Assembly (NCBI RefSeq): GCF_021730395.1
Contig: NC_069377.1
Location: 71,059,501 to 71,123,500, forward strand
Length of the DNA stretch: 64,000 nt
Direction of reading: 5' to 3'
Source: Mercenaria mercenaria
Lineage: Eukaryota; Mollusca; Bivalvia; Venerida; Veneridae
In this document: positions 34,800 through 44,320 of the stretch, one piece after another
Numbering within the stretch: the first letter of the stretch is position 1
Layout of the letters: the number at the start of each line of letters is the position of its first letter
The notes under the pieces: generated by a model
Told to the model about the DNA's origin: nothing
The model's database searches: none
Seen by the model: the letters and a program-made list of their open reading frames with translations, nothing else
Position numbers and translations under genes: made by a program

Positions 34800-35766
34800 A
34801 GAAAAATAATATACATGTATGTTTAACAGTTTTATTGCTTGAGCATATCAAATTACCTAGAAAAGTCTGAAAAACAGGCAAGATTTAATGATGTAAGAAT
34901 CATATTTGTATGTCAAGTCTTTTATTATAATTTCTTGTTAAATTTATATTCTTTCGTGAAGAACTTGCTATGCTTGCCTCACTACATGTACCATAAATAC
35001 GGTATGAACAGTCAGGGTTGTAACTGCTTCAAGTTGTAATATGGCAGTTCATAACCCATTTGAGTTATTGCTTAATATACTTTCATAACTTGTTTTAGTT
35101 ATCATAAAACCTGTGTTTAGCTAATTCCTCATTTTGAATGAGACTAATGCAATTATTTCCTGAATCCTTGAATTTTTATCTTTCCAGCCATGCAGTAAAT
35201 TTTTTTACACAAGGATGATAAAGGTTTATAAAAGTTTTAAAGCTATAAAACTCTTAACATCCCTTTTATGCTTATCAGGTCATGATCAGACTAAAAGAGA
35301 ATTTGATTAACCACAGTTTGCTACTAATTTTACTTTAAAGGTCACTTTGTGAATACAGCAAGAAGACTTTTTGAATAACTTACCTGAGTTAACCATATAC
35401 TTATATGACTAATACAGGTTATAAAAGGCTTGAAAAGTAACTGAAATACTGTAGGTTACATAACTTAAAACAGTTACACCCCTGACTGATGAATACTTGT
35501 TAAAACACATGATATTTCAATTGTATGTTTAATAGAGAAATTATAAGAAAGAGTTGTAAATTTACATGTACATTGTACTTTGTTACTGACCTGAAACATT
35601 GAGTGTGGAGAATTTTAACATTATTGATCAGTTTCAGTTGAAATTACACACCAAATTGTATAATCTGTTATGAGCCTAAAGTGTAATTATAGGTACATAG
35701 ATTTGTATCAAGAAATCTGCAAGAGTTCTGCAGCGGAAATATTGCACGACTTTAGGAGCACCGTAT
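34800..35766. other. Intergenic, nothing recognised
   Basis: AT-rich sequence without a supported exon, RNA gene or repeat family. Confidence 0.45.
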
Positions 35767-35779
35767 TATCCTGTGAAAA

Positions 35780-36050
35780 GGGGCCTCCGTGGCCGAGTGG
35801 TTAAGGTCACTGACTTCAAATCACTTGCCCCTCATCGATGTGGGTTCGAGCCTCACTCGGGACGTTGGATTCTTCATGTGAGGAAGCCATCCAGCTGGCT
35901 TACGGAAGGTCGGTGGTTTTACCCAGGTGCCCGCTCGTGATAAAATAATGCACAGAGGGGCACCTGGGGTCTTCCTCCACCATTAAAAGCTGGAAAGTCA
36001 CCATATGACCTATCATGTGTCGGTGCGACGTTAAATCGAACAAAACAAAA
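35780..36050 (+). mobile_element. Full-length tRNA-derived SINE with 13-bp target duplication
   Basis: The head carries a strong A box (TGGCCGAGTGGTTAAGG) and B box (GGGTTCGAGCC), followed by a body with GAAGCCATCCAGCTGGCTTAC and CACCATATGACC and an end GCGACGTTAAATCGAAC plus an A-rich tail. Flanking repeats TATCCTGTGAAAA occur at 35767-35779 and 36051-36063. The head resembles a class II (Leu/Ser-like) tRNA. Related, rearranged copies occur at 44100-44475. Confidence 0.93.
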
Positions 36051-36320
36051 TATCCTGTGAAAAAATGGGGGCAGGTTTCTTGATGTAAATCTAATAATCT
36101 TTTTATTACATCCATGTCTACACTTAAATAACTGCATAAATGAGTCGTATTTGTTATTAAGCCTGAGTGAGATTGAAAATTATTCTGGCAACAGAACTGT
36201 TTAAATGCGACGGCATGCACGAAATTTACATCACAAGTTACGTCAGATATCCAATATAAAATTTGAGCGTCAATATGGAAAAAAAACATTGATGTTTCAG
36301 GTTCCAGTGATAATAGTTTT

Positions 36321-37925
36321 TAGCTCTCGACTATTCAAAGAATAAGTAGAGCTATCCTACTCACCATGGCGTCTGCGTCAGCGTCACACCTTGGTTAAGT
36401 TTTTCGTATCAGTCCACATTTTGACAAAGTCTTTTGAGATAAAGCTTTGAGACTTTCAGCACTTGTTAGTCACCACCATGTCCAGTTATAGGCAAGAGCA
36501 CATAACTTCATCAAGAATTTTGGCTGAATTATGGCCCCTTTTGCCTTAGAAATCATGGTTAAATTTTTCATACCAGTTCATATTTTGACAAAGTCTTTTA
36601 AGATAAAGCTTTGAAACTATCAACACTTGTTTACTATCACCATGTCCAGTTATAGGCAAGAGTACATAACTCCATCAAGGATTTTGGCTGAATTATGGCC
36701 CCTTTTGACTTAGAAATCTTGGCTAAGTATTTCGTACCAGTCCACATTTTGTCAAGTCTTTTAAAATAATGCGTTGAAACTTTCAACACTTGTTTACCAT
36801 CACCATGTCCAGTAAAAGGCCAGGAGTACATAACTCCATCAAGGATTTTTCCTGAATATGGCCCCTTTTGACTTAGAAATCTTGGTTAAGTTTTTCGTAC
36901 CAGTTTATATTTTGTGTTAAGTGTTTTACATATGGCTTTGAAACTTTTATCACTTGTTCAGTATAATAGTCTCTATCTGTAGGCAAGAATACATAACTCT
37001 GTCATCTACTTTGGTTAAATTATGGCCATTTCTGCACTTTTAAATTGGTTCAGTTTTTCATACACATTGCCATTTAGTGCAAGACTTATCAAAATCCACA
37101 AATACAGGAACATTGTTTGTTTATTAATCCTCCGCCGTGGCGGATGGATTATAGGAATGGTCTGCGTCCGTCCTTCCGTCTGTCTCTCCGTCTGTAACAA
37201 AATCGTGTCCGGTCCATATCTCCTAAACCCCTTGAAGGATTTTCATGAAACTTGGGTCAAATGATCACCTCATCAAGACGATGTGCAGAACCCATGAGTC
37301 AGCCTTGTCGGTTAAAGGTCAAGGTCACAACTCAAGGTCAAAGGTTTGAGCCTGCCATTTTGTGTCCGCTCTATATCTCCTAAACCCCATGAAGGAATTT
37401 TATAAAACTTGGGTCAAATGATCACCTCATCAAGACGATGTGCAGAACCCATGAGTCAGCCATGCCGGCTCAAGGTCAAGGTCTTCCATTTGGTGTCCAC
37501 TCTGTATCTCCTTAACCCCTTGAAGGATTTTCATCAAACTTGGGTCAAATGATCACCTCATCAAGAACTCATGAGTCAGCCATGTCAACTCAAGGTCAAG
37601 GTCACAACTGAAGGTCAAAGGTTTCAGCTCTGTATCTCCTAAACCCCTTGAAGGATTTTCATGAAACTTTGGTCAAATGATCACCTCATCAAGACGTTGT
37701 GCAGAATTCATGAGTCAGCCATGTCAGTTCAAGGTCACGGTCACAGCTAAAATCAAAGGTTTACCCTTAAACTATCCATAGCAGTGGCGGGGGATTTAGC
37801 TGTCGTTCAGACTGCCTTGTTCTATTTGTTTTCTTTTGTCTGAAAATTCTTGGTAATATTTTGACCTCTCTTTCAATCAATTCTTTGAATAATGGAGCGC
37901 GCTGTCATACGACAGCTCTTGTTTA
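36321..37925 (+). mobile_element. Tandem-core element, CTCGACTATTC family, interrupted by another
   Basis: Start AGCTCTCGACTATTCAAAG (hairpin), GCGTCTGCGTCAGCGTC tract, then about four units of 170 bp (TTGGTTAAGTTTTTCGTACC to GAATTATGGCCCC). A different tandem-core element occupies 37127-37803. The element then resumes and ends GTCATACGACAGCTCTTGTT. Confidence 0.75.
37127..37803 (+). mobile_element. Nested tandem-core element, TCCGCCGTGGCGGA hairpin family
   Basis: Hairpin start ATCCTCCGCCGTGGCGGATG, then GTCCGTCCTTCCGTCTGTCTC, then four units of about 145 bp (CCCCTTGAAGGATTTTCATG, GATCACCTCATCAAGACGATG, CTCAAGGTCAAGGTCACAAC) and an end near GTGGCGGGGGATTTAGCTG. It is inserted in the element at 36321-37925. 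Confidence 0.75.
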
Positions 37926-38049
37926 TATATAATTATGTAGTTTAAAAGCAAACTTTTTAACTTCTAGTGTAAATTACTAAATAGAAAAAATGAAATAAAA
38001 AACTTTTGTATATAAGTCTATGCGTTCCCTGTTATTGGTTCTAAATATC

Positions 38050-38117
38050 AGTCGATTTGTTGTAATACTTGTATCAGGGGATGGCGGTGGACATTTCGTG
38101 TTCTACTATGAGCTCTT
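38050..38117 (+). repeat. Solo 3' end of the 26497-type element
   Basis: TGGACATTTCGTGTTC followed by GAGCTCTTGTT matches the terminus at 28597-28624, without the rest of the element. Confidence 0.5.
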
Positions 38118-38235
38118 GTTCTATTGGCTTTGAGAAACTAAAATTCATGATGAGTTTGTTGAAATATTGTTCAGAATTTGAAATTTCATGTTCAGACTTT
38201 GAGTTCAAATGCTGGAATTACTGTTACAGTGTTTT

Positions 38236-39119
38236 AATGCCCCCGAAGGTGGGCATATTAAAATCGCACTGTCCGTCCATGCGTGCGCCTGGTAAATTCT
38301 TGTCCGGACTGTAACTCTTCCATCCATAAAGGGATTTCGAAATAACTTGGCATAAATGTTCACCATAATGAGACGAAGTGTCCTGCGCAAAACCCAGACC
38401 CCTAGCTCCAAGGTCAAGGTCACACTTAGAGGTCAAATGTTAACATGGTCTGTTTCATGTCTGGTCCATAACTCTGCCATCCATGAAGAGATTTTGAAAG
38501 AACTTGGCATAAATGTTTACCATAATGAGACGACATGTCATGCGCAAGACCGAGACCCCTAGCTTCAAGGTCAAGGTCACACTTACAAGTCAAAGGTTAA
38601 CAGGGTATGTTTCGTGTCCGGTCCATAACTCTGCCATTTATTAAGGAATTTTGAAGTTACTTGGCATAAATGTTCACCATACTGAGACAACATGTCGTGA
38701 GCAAGACACAGACCCCTACCTCCAAGGTCAAGGTCACACTTAGAGGTTATAGGTTAACATGATCTGTTTCTTGTTCGGTCCATAACTCTGCCATTGATCT
38801 AGGGATTTTGAAATTACTTGGCATAAATGTTCCCTATAGAGATGAGGTGCCATGTGCAAGACGCAGACCCCTAGCTCCAAGGTCAAGGTTACACTTGGAA
38901 GTCAAAGGTGTTTCTTGTCTGGTCCATAACTCTGCCATTTATCAAGGGATTTGAAAATAATCTGACACAAATGTAAACCATATTGAGAAGATGTGTCACA
39001 TTTTTGACCGAGGTCTCTTAGGTCAAGGTCACAAAATGATATGTGATTTTTTTGTGAATACAACTGTGGCATTCTTGGGCCTACTTTGGGAGCATTTGTC
39101 ACCAATAGTGACAGCTCTA
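38236..39119 (+). mobile_element. Tandem-core element, TGCCCCCGAAGGTGGGCA hairpin family
   Basis: Hairpin start TGCCCCCGAAGGTGGGCATA, then GTCCGTCCATGCGTGCG, then about five units of 155 bp (GTCCATAACTCTGCCATCC, TTGGCATAAATGTTCACCAT, CTCCAAGGTCAAGGTCACAC), ending ACCAATAGTGACAGCTCTAG. Confidence 0.8.
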
Positions 39120-39511
39120 GTTAAGACTGACATTGTTTCTGGACAGAACTTTAATATTTTGCCATATGATTTAGGTATCATATTCTTGTGACCAAAATTT
39201 GGTATGTTTCTTAAGATGTATGTATCTAATTAAGTATATGTTGAAGTAAATATTTTTTTATTATTCTAACTAAATAAAACATCAAATTTTATGTTCCAAC
39301 ATAGCAATATACATGTATGTTCTTTTTCTTTGATTATTGTATTTGTTATTATGTCATATGCTCTAAATGAGCAGTGGCTTTGAAATAAAAATCTTGAAGT
39401 CTTAAAAAAAATCTTGAAATTGATTATTTTATTATGTCTAAGTAATATGTTCATTAAACTCCTTGTCCGCCAACCATTTTTCACTGACTTCAGCATGTTT
39501 TGTCTAGTTAG

Positions 39512-40198
39512 CTTGACTATTCAAAGTATAGAGAGCTATCCTACTCGACCTGGCGTTGGCATTCTTTGCATCCGCACTTTGGTTAAAGTTTTGATGCACT
39601 TTTACTTTATCTCTGTAATTACTTGATGGATTTGTTTCAAACTTAAAATAGTTATTCCTCATCATTCCCCTTTTTAAATAGAATTTCAGGTTAACTTTTG
39701 ATGCACTTTTATTCTATCTCATTTATTACTAAATGGATTTGATTTAAACTTAAAATAGTTGTTTTACCTTATAACCCACATCATAAAACACAAGGTCCAT
39801 TACTCTGATATCAATGTTTCATGAATTGTGCCCTATTTTACTTAGAATTTCAGGATAGAGTTTTCATACACTTTCACTCATATCTCAGTAAATAGATTTG
39901 ATTAAAACTGTAAATAGTTATTCAGCATCACTCACGGCATTTACAAAAGTGACATAACTCTTGCACAAATAGTTCGTGAATTATCCCCCTTTTTACTTAG
40001 AATTTCAGGTTAAAGTTTTGAAGCACTTTCACTCTGTCTCAGTTATTACCTAATGGATTTGATTCAGACTTGAAATATTTATTCCACCTTATCATCTACA
40101 AAGTCCATAACTCTGGTACCAATATTTCATGAATATTGTCCCCTTTTAGTTAGACATTTAGGTTAATTTTGATGCATTTTCACTATATCTCAATTACT
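39512..40198 (+). mobile_element. Tandem-core element, GCTTGACTATTC family, 3'-truncated
   Basis: Hairpin start GCTTGACTATTCAAAGTATAG, then about four units of 155 bp (TTTTGATGCACTTTTACTT, ATTACTTGATGGATTTG, GAATTGTGCCC). It stops abruptly at about 40198 where GGGAACCGTTATTTT-type sequence of the next element begins. Confidence 0.7.
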
Positions 40199-40542
40199 GC
40201 GGGAACCGTTATTTTATATTTTTACGGGCAAAGTCCCGGCAGCTGGTTTCCAGGACAGGACCGTATCCTTACGGGGAGACTGTAACTTTTGGGTACCGTA
40301 GTAACTACTACAGTATTGCCCGTTATTTATGATTTATGATTTTTACGGGCAAAGTCCCGGCAGCTGGTTTCCAGGACAAGACCGTATATTTACGGGGAGA
40401 CTGTAACTTTTGGGTACCGTAGTAACTACAGTATTGCCCGTTATTAATACTGTTACAGTCGACCCGTACAGTTACGGAACTGTCCTGGAAACCAGCTGCC
40501 GGGACTTTTCCCGTAATATTTTACGGTATTTTTTTACAGTGT
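40199..40542 (-). mobile_element. Right CACTGTAAAA element end with internal 125-bp duplication
   Basis: Two tandem units of about 125 bp (TTTTTACGGGCAAAGTCCCG, CAGCTGGTTTCCAGGACA, CGGGGAGACTGTAACTTTTG) and then the terminus TACGGTATTTTTTTACAGTG, the inverse of 31955. A reversed partial unit at 40480-40505 (CTGTCCTGGAAACCAGCTGC) makes the inner part palindromic. Confidence 0.7.
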
Positions 40543-40584
40543 AGCAAATTATATTTTACCTTCAAGTTTAAGAAGTAGAATTAA
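40543..40584 (-). repeat. Right arm of long-range inverted repeat
   Basis: TAGCAAATTATATTTTACC to TTTAAGAAGTAGAATTA is the inverse of 31739-31780 with few mismatches. In both arms it directly abuts the CACTGTAAAA terminus. Confidence 0.75.
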
Positions 40585-40876
40585 ATGCGGTAGTTCCTTC
40601 CGCACCGTTTCAACTGATCAAATATTTGAAATGAACGGATTAATGGTAAACAGGATATAAAACAGCTGTGTCACAGAAAACACTTTGTTCAAATGCAAAA
40701 ATAGTTTTAATATACAAAATTTACACAACAATATTTTGGCAAGATAGTTCGTTGTTTCGACAACTATTTTTGGCATGTTTATGACATTACAACACTATTT
40801 AATCACGAAACAAATATTTGTAAAGCAAAATGATTGCACATGTTTATCCACATTTGATTCTGTATAGCAAGTGCAA

Positions 40877-41806
40877 CTAGTCTGATTCTCTGGAACACTT
40901 TTCTTGAATCAGTTTAACAAAAGATTGCAAAGAACTTCTTATCTTTGATTTTCTCCTCTTAGTACACCTCGTCGGCAAATGAACAGTTTCTTTCTGATGT
41001 ACTATTTTCTCCCCGTATAGAGCAGGAAAATAGTTTAATACTTCATTGAACACTTCACAAGCTTGGTCCGTATTATTTGCTGAAGTGTCGTGATACTTAC
41101 AACCCCAGTCTATGCAAACTACAGAATCGGCGACTTCGATTGGGACTTCCCGCTCTTGCGTGTCAGCTTTATTCCCAACAACAATAATTGGTATATCTTG
41201 GCCCCGCATCTCAGTTATTTGTTTTCTTATCGCTGCTACTCTGTCAAATGTTGTCCAGTCATCTACGGAGAAAACTACTACAAAAATATCTCCCGCCATT
41301 ATTGCTATTTTCATCATTTCCGGAAAATTATGAGAACCGGAAGTGTCGATTATCTCCAGACTGAATTTGTCACCTTTGTAGAGAAATATGTCTTCAATAG
41401 TTCTGGTATAATCATCAGAAAAATGATGATAAAGGCACTGTTTGATAAGCGAGGTTTTGCCAACGGCAGCTGCCCCCATTACGACAATTCTGACATGCTG
41501 ATGAACATGCGTGTATGTATCGTCATGGTGATGGAAACTGTCATGGTAACCAAATCTGAATGGGCAAAATAATGAACAAAATTTACAATTTATCATTTAC
41601 ATTCAAAATGAGTTATAACTGAACTAGTTTGTTTCTGTATAAACTACAATACAAAACTTTAAAACTTGATTTTATTTGATTTGTACTTAATAATTACAAA
41701 ATATTTTTAAAATATTTTGCAAGTGTAAATAAACTATTAATGTAAATAGTTTCTTTTTTTAAGTTATAATTTACAACACACAAGAAGAAAATACTTACAA
41801 ATGCAT
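40877..41806 (-). CDS. RASD/Dexras-like Ras-family GTPase, two exons
   Basis: The proposed CDS is 41806-41799 joined to 41555-40877 (228 residues). The first exon contributes only ATG CAT TT before a consensus GTAAGT donor. The second begins after TTGCCCATTCAG and restores frame (MHLFGYHDSF, then a His-rich stretch). G motifs: P-loop GAAAVGKT at residues 30-37, TIED at 55-58, DTSGS at 73-77, GNKAD at 130-134, TSAN at 160-163. TIED, DTSG, the following NFPEMMKIAIMAGD segment and VFSVDD closely follow RASD1/RASD2. Ras Gly12 corresponds to Ala32 and Gln61 to Ser77. The C terminus has a KRRKSK basic patch and ends CSRESD, with no CAAX box, so prenylation is unlikely. An unspliced start at 41596 is possible (239 residues), but the split start agrees with the upstream TATA box. 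An ATTAAA signal lies near 40706-40711. Confidence 0.88.
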
Positions 41807-41890
41807 TTTTCGTCTGTTTTCAAACTGTTTCATTTATTGTATTCCGTCTCTGTGAGATATGTGTTGAAATAATTTCTTGCAATGGCAGTC

Positions 41891-41897
41891 TTATATA
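41891..41897 (-). promoter_or_regulatory. TATA box of the Ras-like GTPase gene
   Basis: Minus-strand TATATAA lies about 85 bases upstream of the proposed ATG at 41806. Transcription would begin near 41862-41868, giving a 5' UTR of about 60 nt that ends in the short first coding exon. This supports the two-exon model over the single-ORF start. Confidence 0.6.
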
Positions 41898-41899
41898 GG

Positions 41900-43310
41900 C
41901 CTAGGGTAGTTGTAAGATCACGTCAGTATCTGACACCAATAATTGAAAATATGTTTACCTAATTATATACTGCTGTGCGTTCACCTTATGTACGGTCAAA
42001 GACATCTTTCCGTTGTTTAACCTGTGAGATATCAATACCTTTATTAACTTCAAACAAAAACATATCTTCAGCATTTTGACTATCAACCGTTGCAGTATTT
42101 TAAGATTAACAATCACGACACGTCTTAAATTAAGAAGAAAGTCCTTTGTAGTTAAATTCATTTCGGATAAAACTGATTGAAATCGTCATTAAAATACAAA
42201 TACCTGAATCCGTTTTAGGAAATAGGTATAAGACGGGCTATAATTTATATTGCAAAAATTGAATTTAGTACAAGGGGGATTTTTTTTTATCAAAGTAACA
42301 TTACATGCTGGGGCCAATGTAATTGTTTATACTGGACTGTTTAGTATAAATCAATTGCATACTAGTAATTTGGGAAAGGTCCATGGATTTAGTCCATTAT
42401 GTAAACAATAGCATGCCATCTCGCAACGCGGGCATTGATAACAAGGTTAAATATCAAGTTTGGGTTACTGTATCATGATCATGACTAGATACAATGTAAG
42501 CTTTACCAGTGGCTGATCAAATAAGCCGGGTGTAACCACTTCATAAATTAAATCGGAACAATGAAATAAATAAGTTTGTCAACCGCCGTTTTGAATAAAA
42601 CTTTGTCATTCCACCCCGGTGAATGATCTTTTAACATTCTCCATTGAATTGCCCTCGTATTTGTTGATCATACACTGTGACGGGTATTCACTCAACTAAA
42701 ATATGTAAAATTAGAATCCACACGCTAACAATTTGTTATGTTGTTTTTATACAATTTATTGTTATTAGCTTTTCACCATATTCTCCAGAGAGAGGAGGAT
42801 CTGTTTAATGGTCTGTGTAAAGAACTAATGTAATAGATTAAATAGGGATCGTATTACCTACTTTTAGTTTTACTGAAAAATAATCATTCATTATCATGCA
42901 GTGGTTCTACATTTAACATTGCCAGTATTTGTTATTATTGTGGTAGGATGAAATATTAGAGTGTAAGAGGACTCGTGCAGTACTCCACACTACTATATTA
43001 TATAATACAGCGATACCTTTCTATAGCACACGCCTCTGAGAAGACTGAAACACGATTGATGCAAAATGATGTTGTACTGGGTTGCTAATGGTAAAATAAG
43101 TACATGCCTTTATTAGGAGGCAGTTACTCCTCGTAGGAGCCATAGCTAGAGGTTAGATACATAACAAAAAAATCAAAACAAAGCGAAGGTTGCACGTGTT
43201 TATTAATAAAGACAATTATGATCTGTAATGGAAGTCGGCAAATTTGCGATTTCGGCAGTCTTTGTATTTTTACAGGAATTCAATTATCACAGTATACTCT
43301 TGTAGTTGCG
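41900..43310. other. Intergenic between GTPase and cysteine-rich gene, nothing recognised
   Basis: AT-rich spacer. Apart from the promoter region of the GTPase gene and the 3' flank of the minus-strand cysteine-rich gene, I see no gene or known repeat. Confidence 0.45.
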
Positions 43311-43462
43311 TTATACATTGCATAAAAGGGCTTCACAAGTACGACACTGTCTTCCGTTGTAGACCACCCAGCTGTTATAGAACCAAGGACGCATACATGC
43401 CCCCGGGGGTAAAATTTTAGGACATGGAAGTTGTGGGCATCCCTTTGAATCTACAGGTGATC
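43311..43462 (-). CDS. Cysteine-rich protein A, module 2 exon with stop
   Basis: A 152-nt terminal exon after TCTTTCTTTCAG encoding GCPQLPCPKILPPGACM and ending CRTCEALLCNV then TAA. Cysteine spacing is almost identical to the last exon of the + strand paralogue (x15 instead of x16 in the long gap). Confidence 0.82.
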
Positions 43463-44288
43463 CTGAAAGAAAGAACGACTGTTGTTTTCTTCATGCAATT
43501 ATCTAAGCCAACGACGATAATGCACTTATTTTGTGATATTCAACCAATAACATTAGCTATTAGCACAATTACAATTTAAATAACTAAGTTTCTACGAAGA
43601 TTAAACTATATTATATTATATTATATTATTATTAAATCTACATTTATAGTCATTTCCATTGGTCTAGATGTAGTCACATGATCAATGATAAAAAGTCGTA
43701 TTGACTCGAAGGTGGAGCCAAAAACACGTATTGACGGTTTGACGTCAAAACAATGCGACGCCGTACACAATTTACCACGAAAAATGACCAAAGGCTGCAG
43801 ATATCTGTATTTAATCTTTATACTTATGAGTAGGCTGGATTTAATAATAAAACAATTGTTGCCTTTTTAGTTCGGCTGGTGGATTTATCGACCTGATAAA
43901 AAAAAATTCCTTGGTCGATATCGCTTTTATCAGGTCGATAAATCCACATATCGACCTCACCAAAAGGCAACAATTGTATAATATTTTTAGTGACAATAAT
44001 GTGTATAATCAACTACTTGGCGTTTACATCAGACAAAAAGAGGTTAACGAAACATTTTCTTCTTAAATAATGTAATAACTACCCTCTCTCACATTCTATT
44101 TCCAGCTTTTGATGGTGGCGGAAGACCCCCCCCCCCCCCCCCCCCCCTCCGCCACTCCCACCCTCAGTGCATTATTTCGAGACATGCGGGCACCTGGATG
44201 TAACCACCGACCTTCCTAATACCACCTGGATGGCTTCCTCGAGGCAAGGGGCAAGAGCACGACCTTAACCACACGTCCACGAATCCCC

Positions 44289-44320
<32 letters not shown>

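Noticed and set aside
35780-35864. tRNA gene (class II-like)
   Set aside because: Good A and B boxes, but it is the head of a 271-bp SINE flanked by 13-bp duplications.
41090-41572. 160-codon + strand ORF
   Set aside because: It is antisense to the GTPase exon and has no domain features; a shadow ORF.
41560-41596. N-terminal extension MINCKFCSLFCPF as the true GTPase start
   Set aside because: Possible, but the sequence reads as intron ending in a CCATTCAG acceptor, and an in-frame 8-nt first exon with a consensus donor and TATA box explains the start better.
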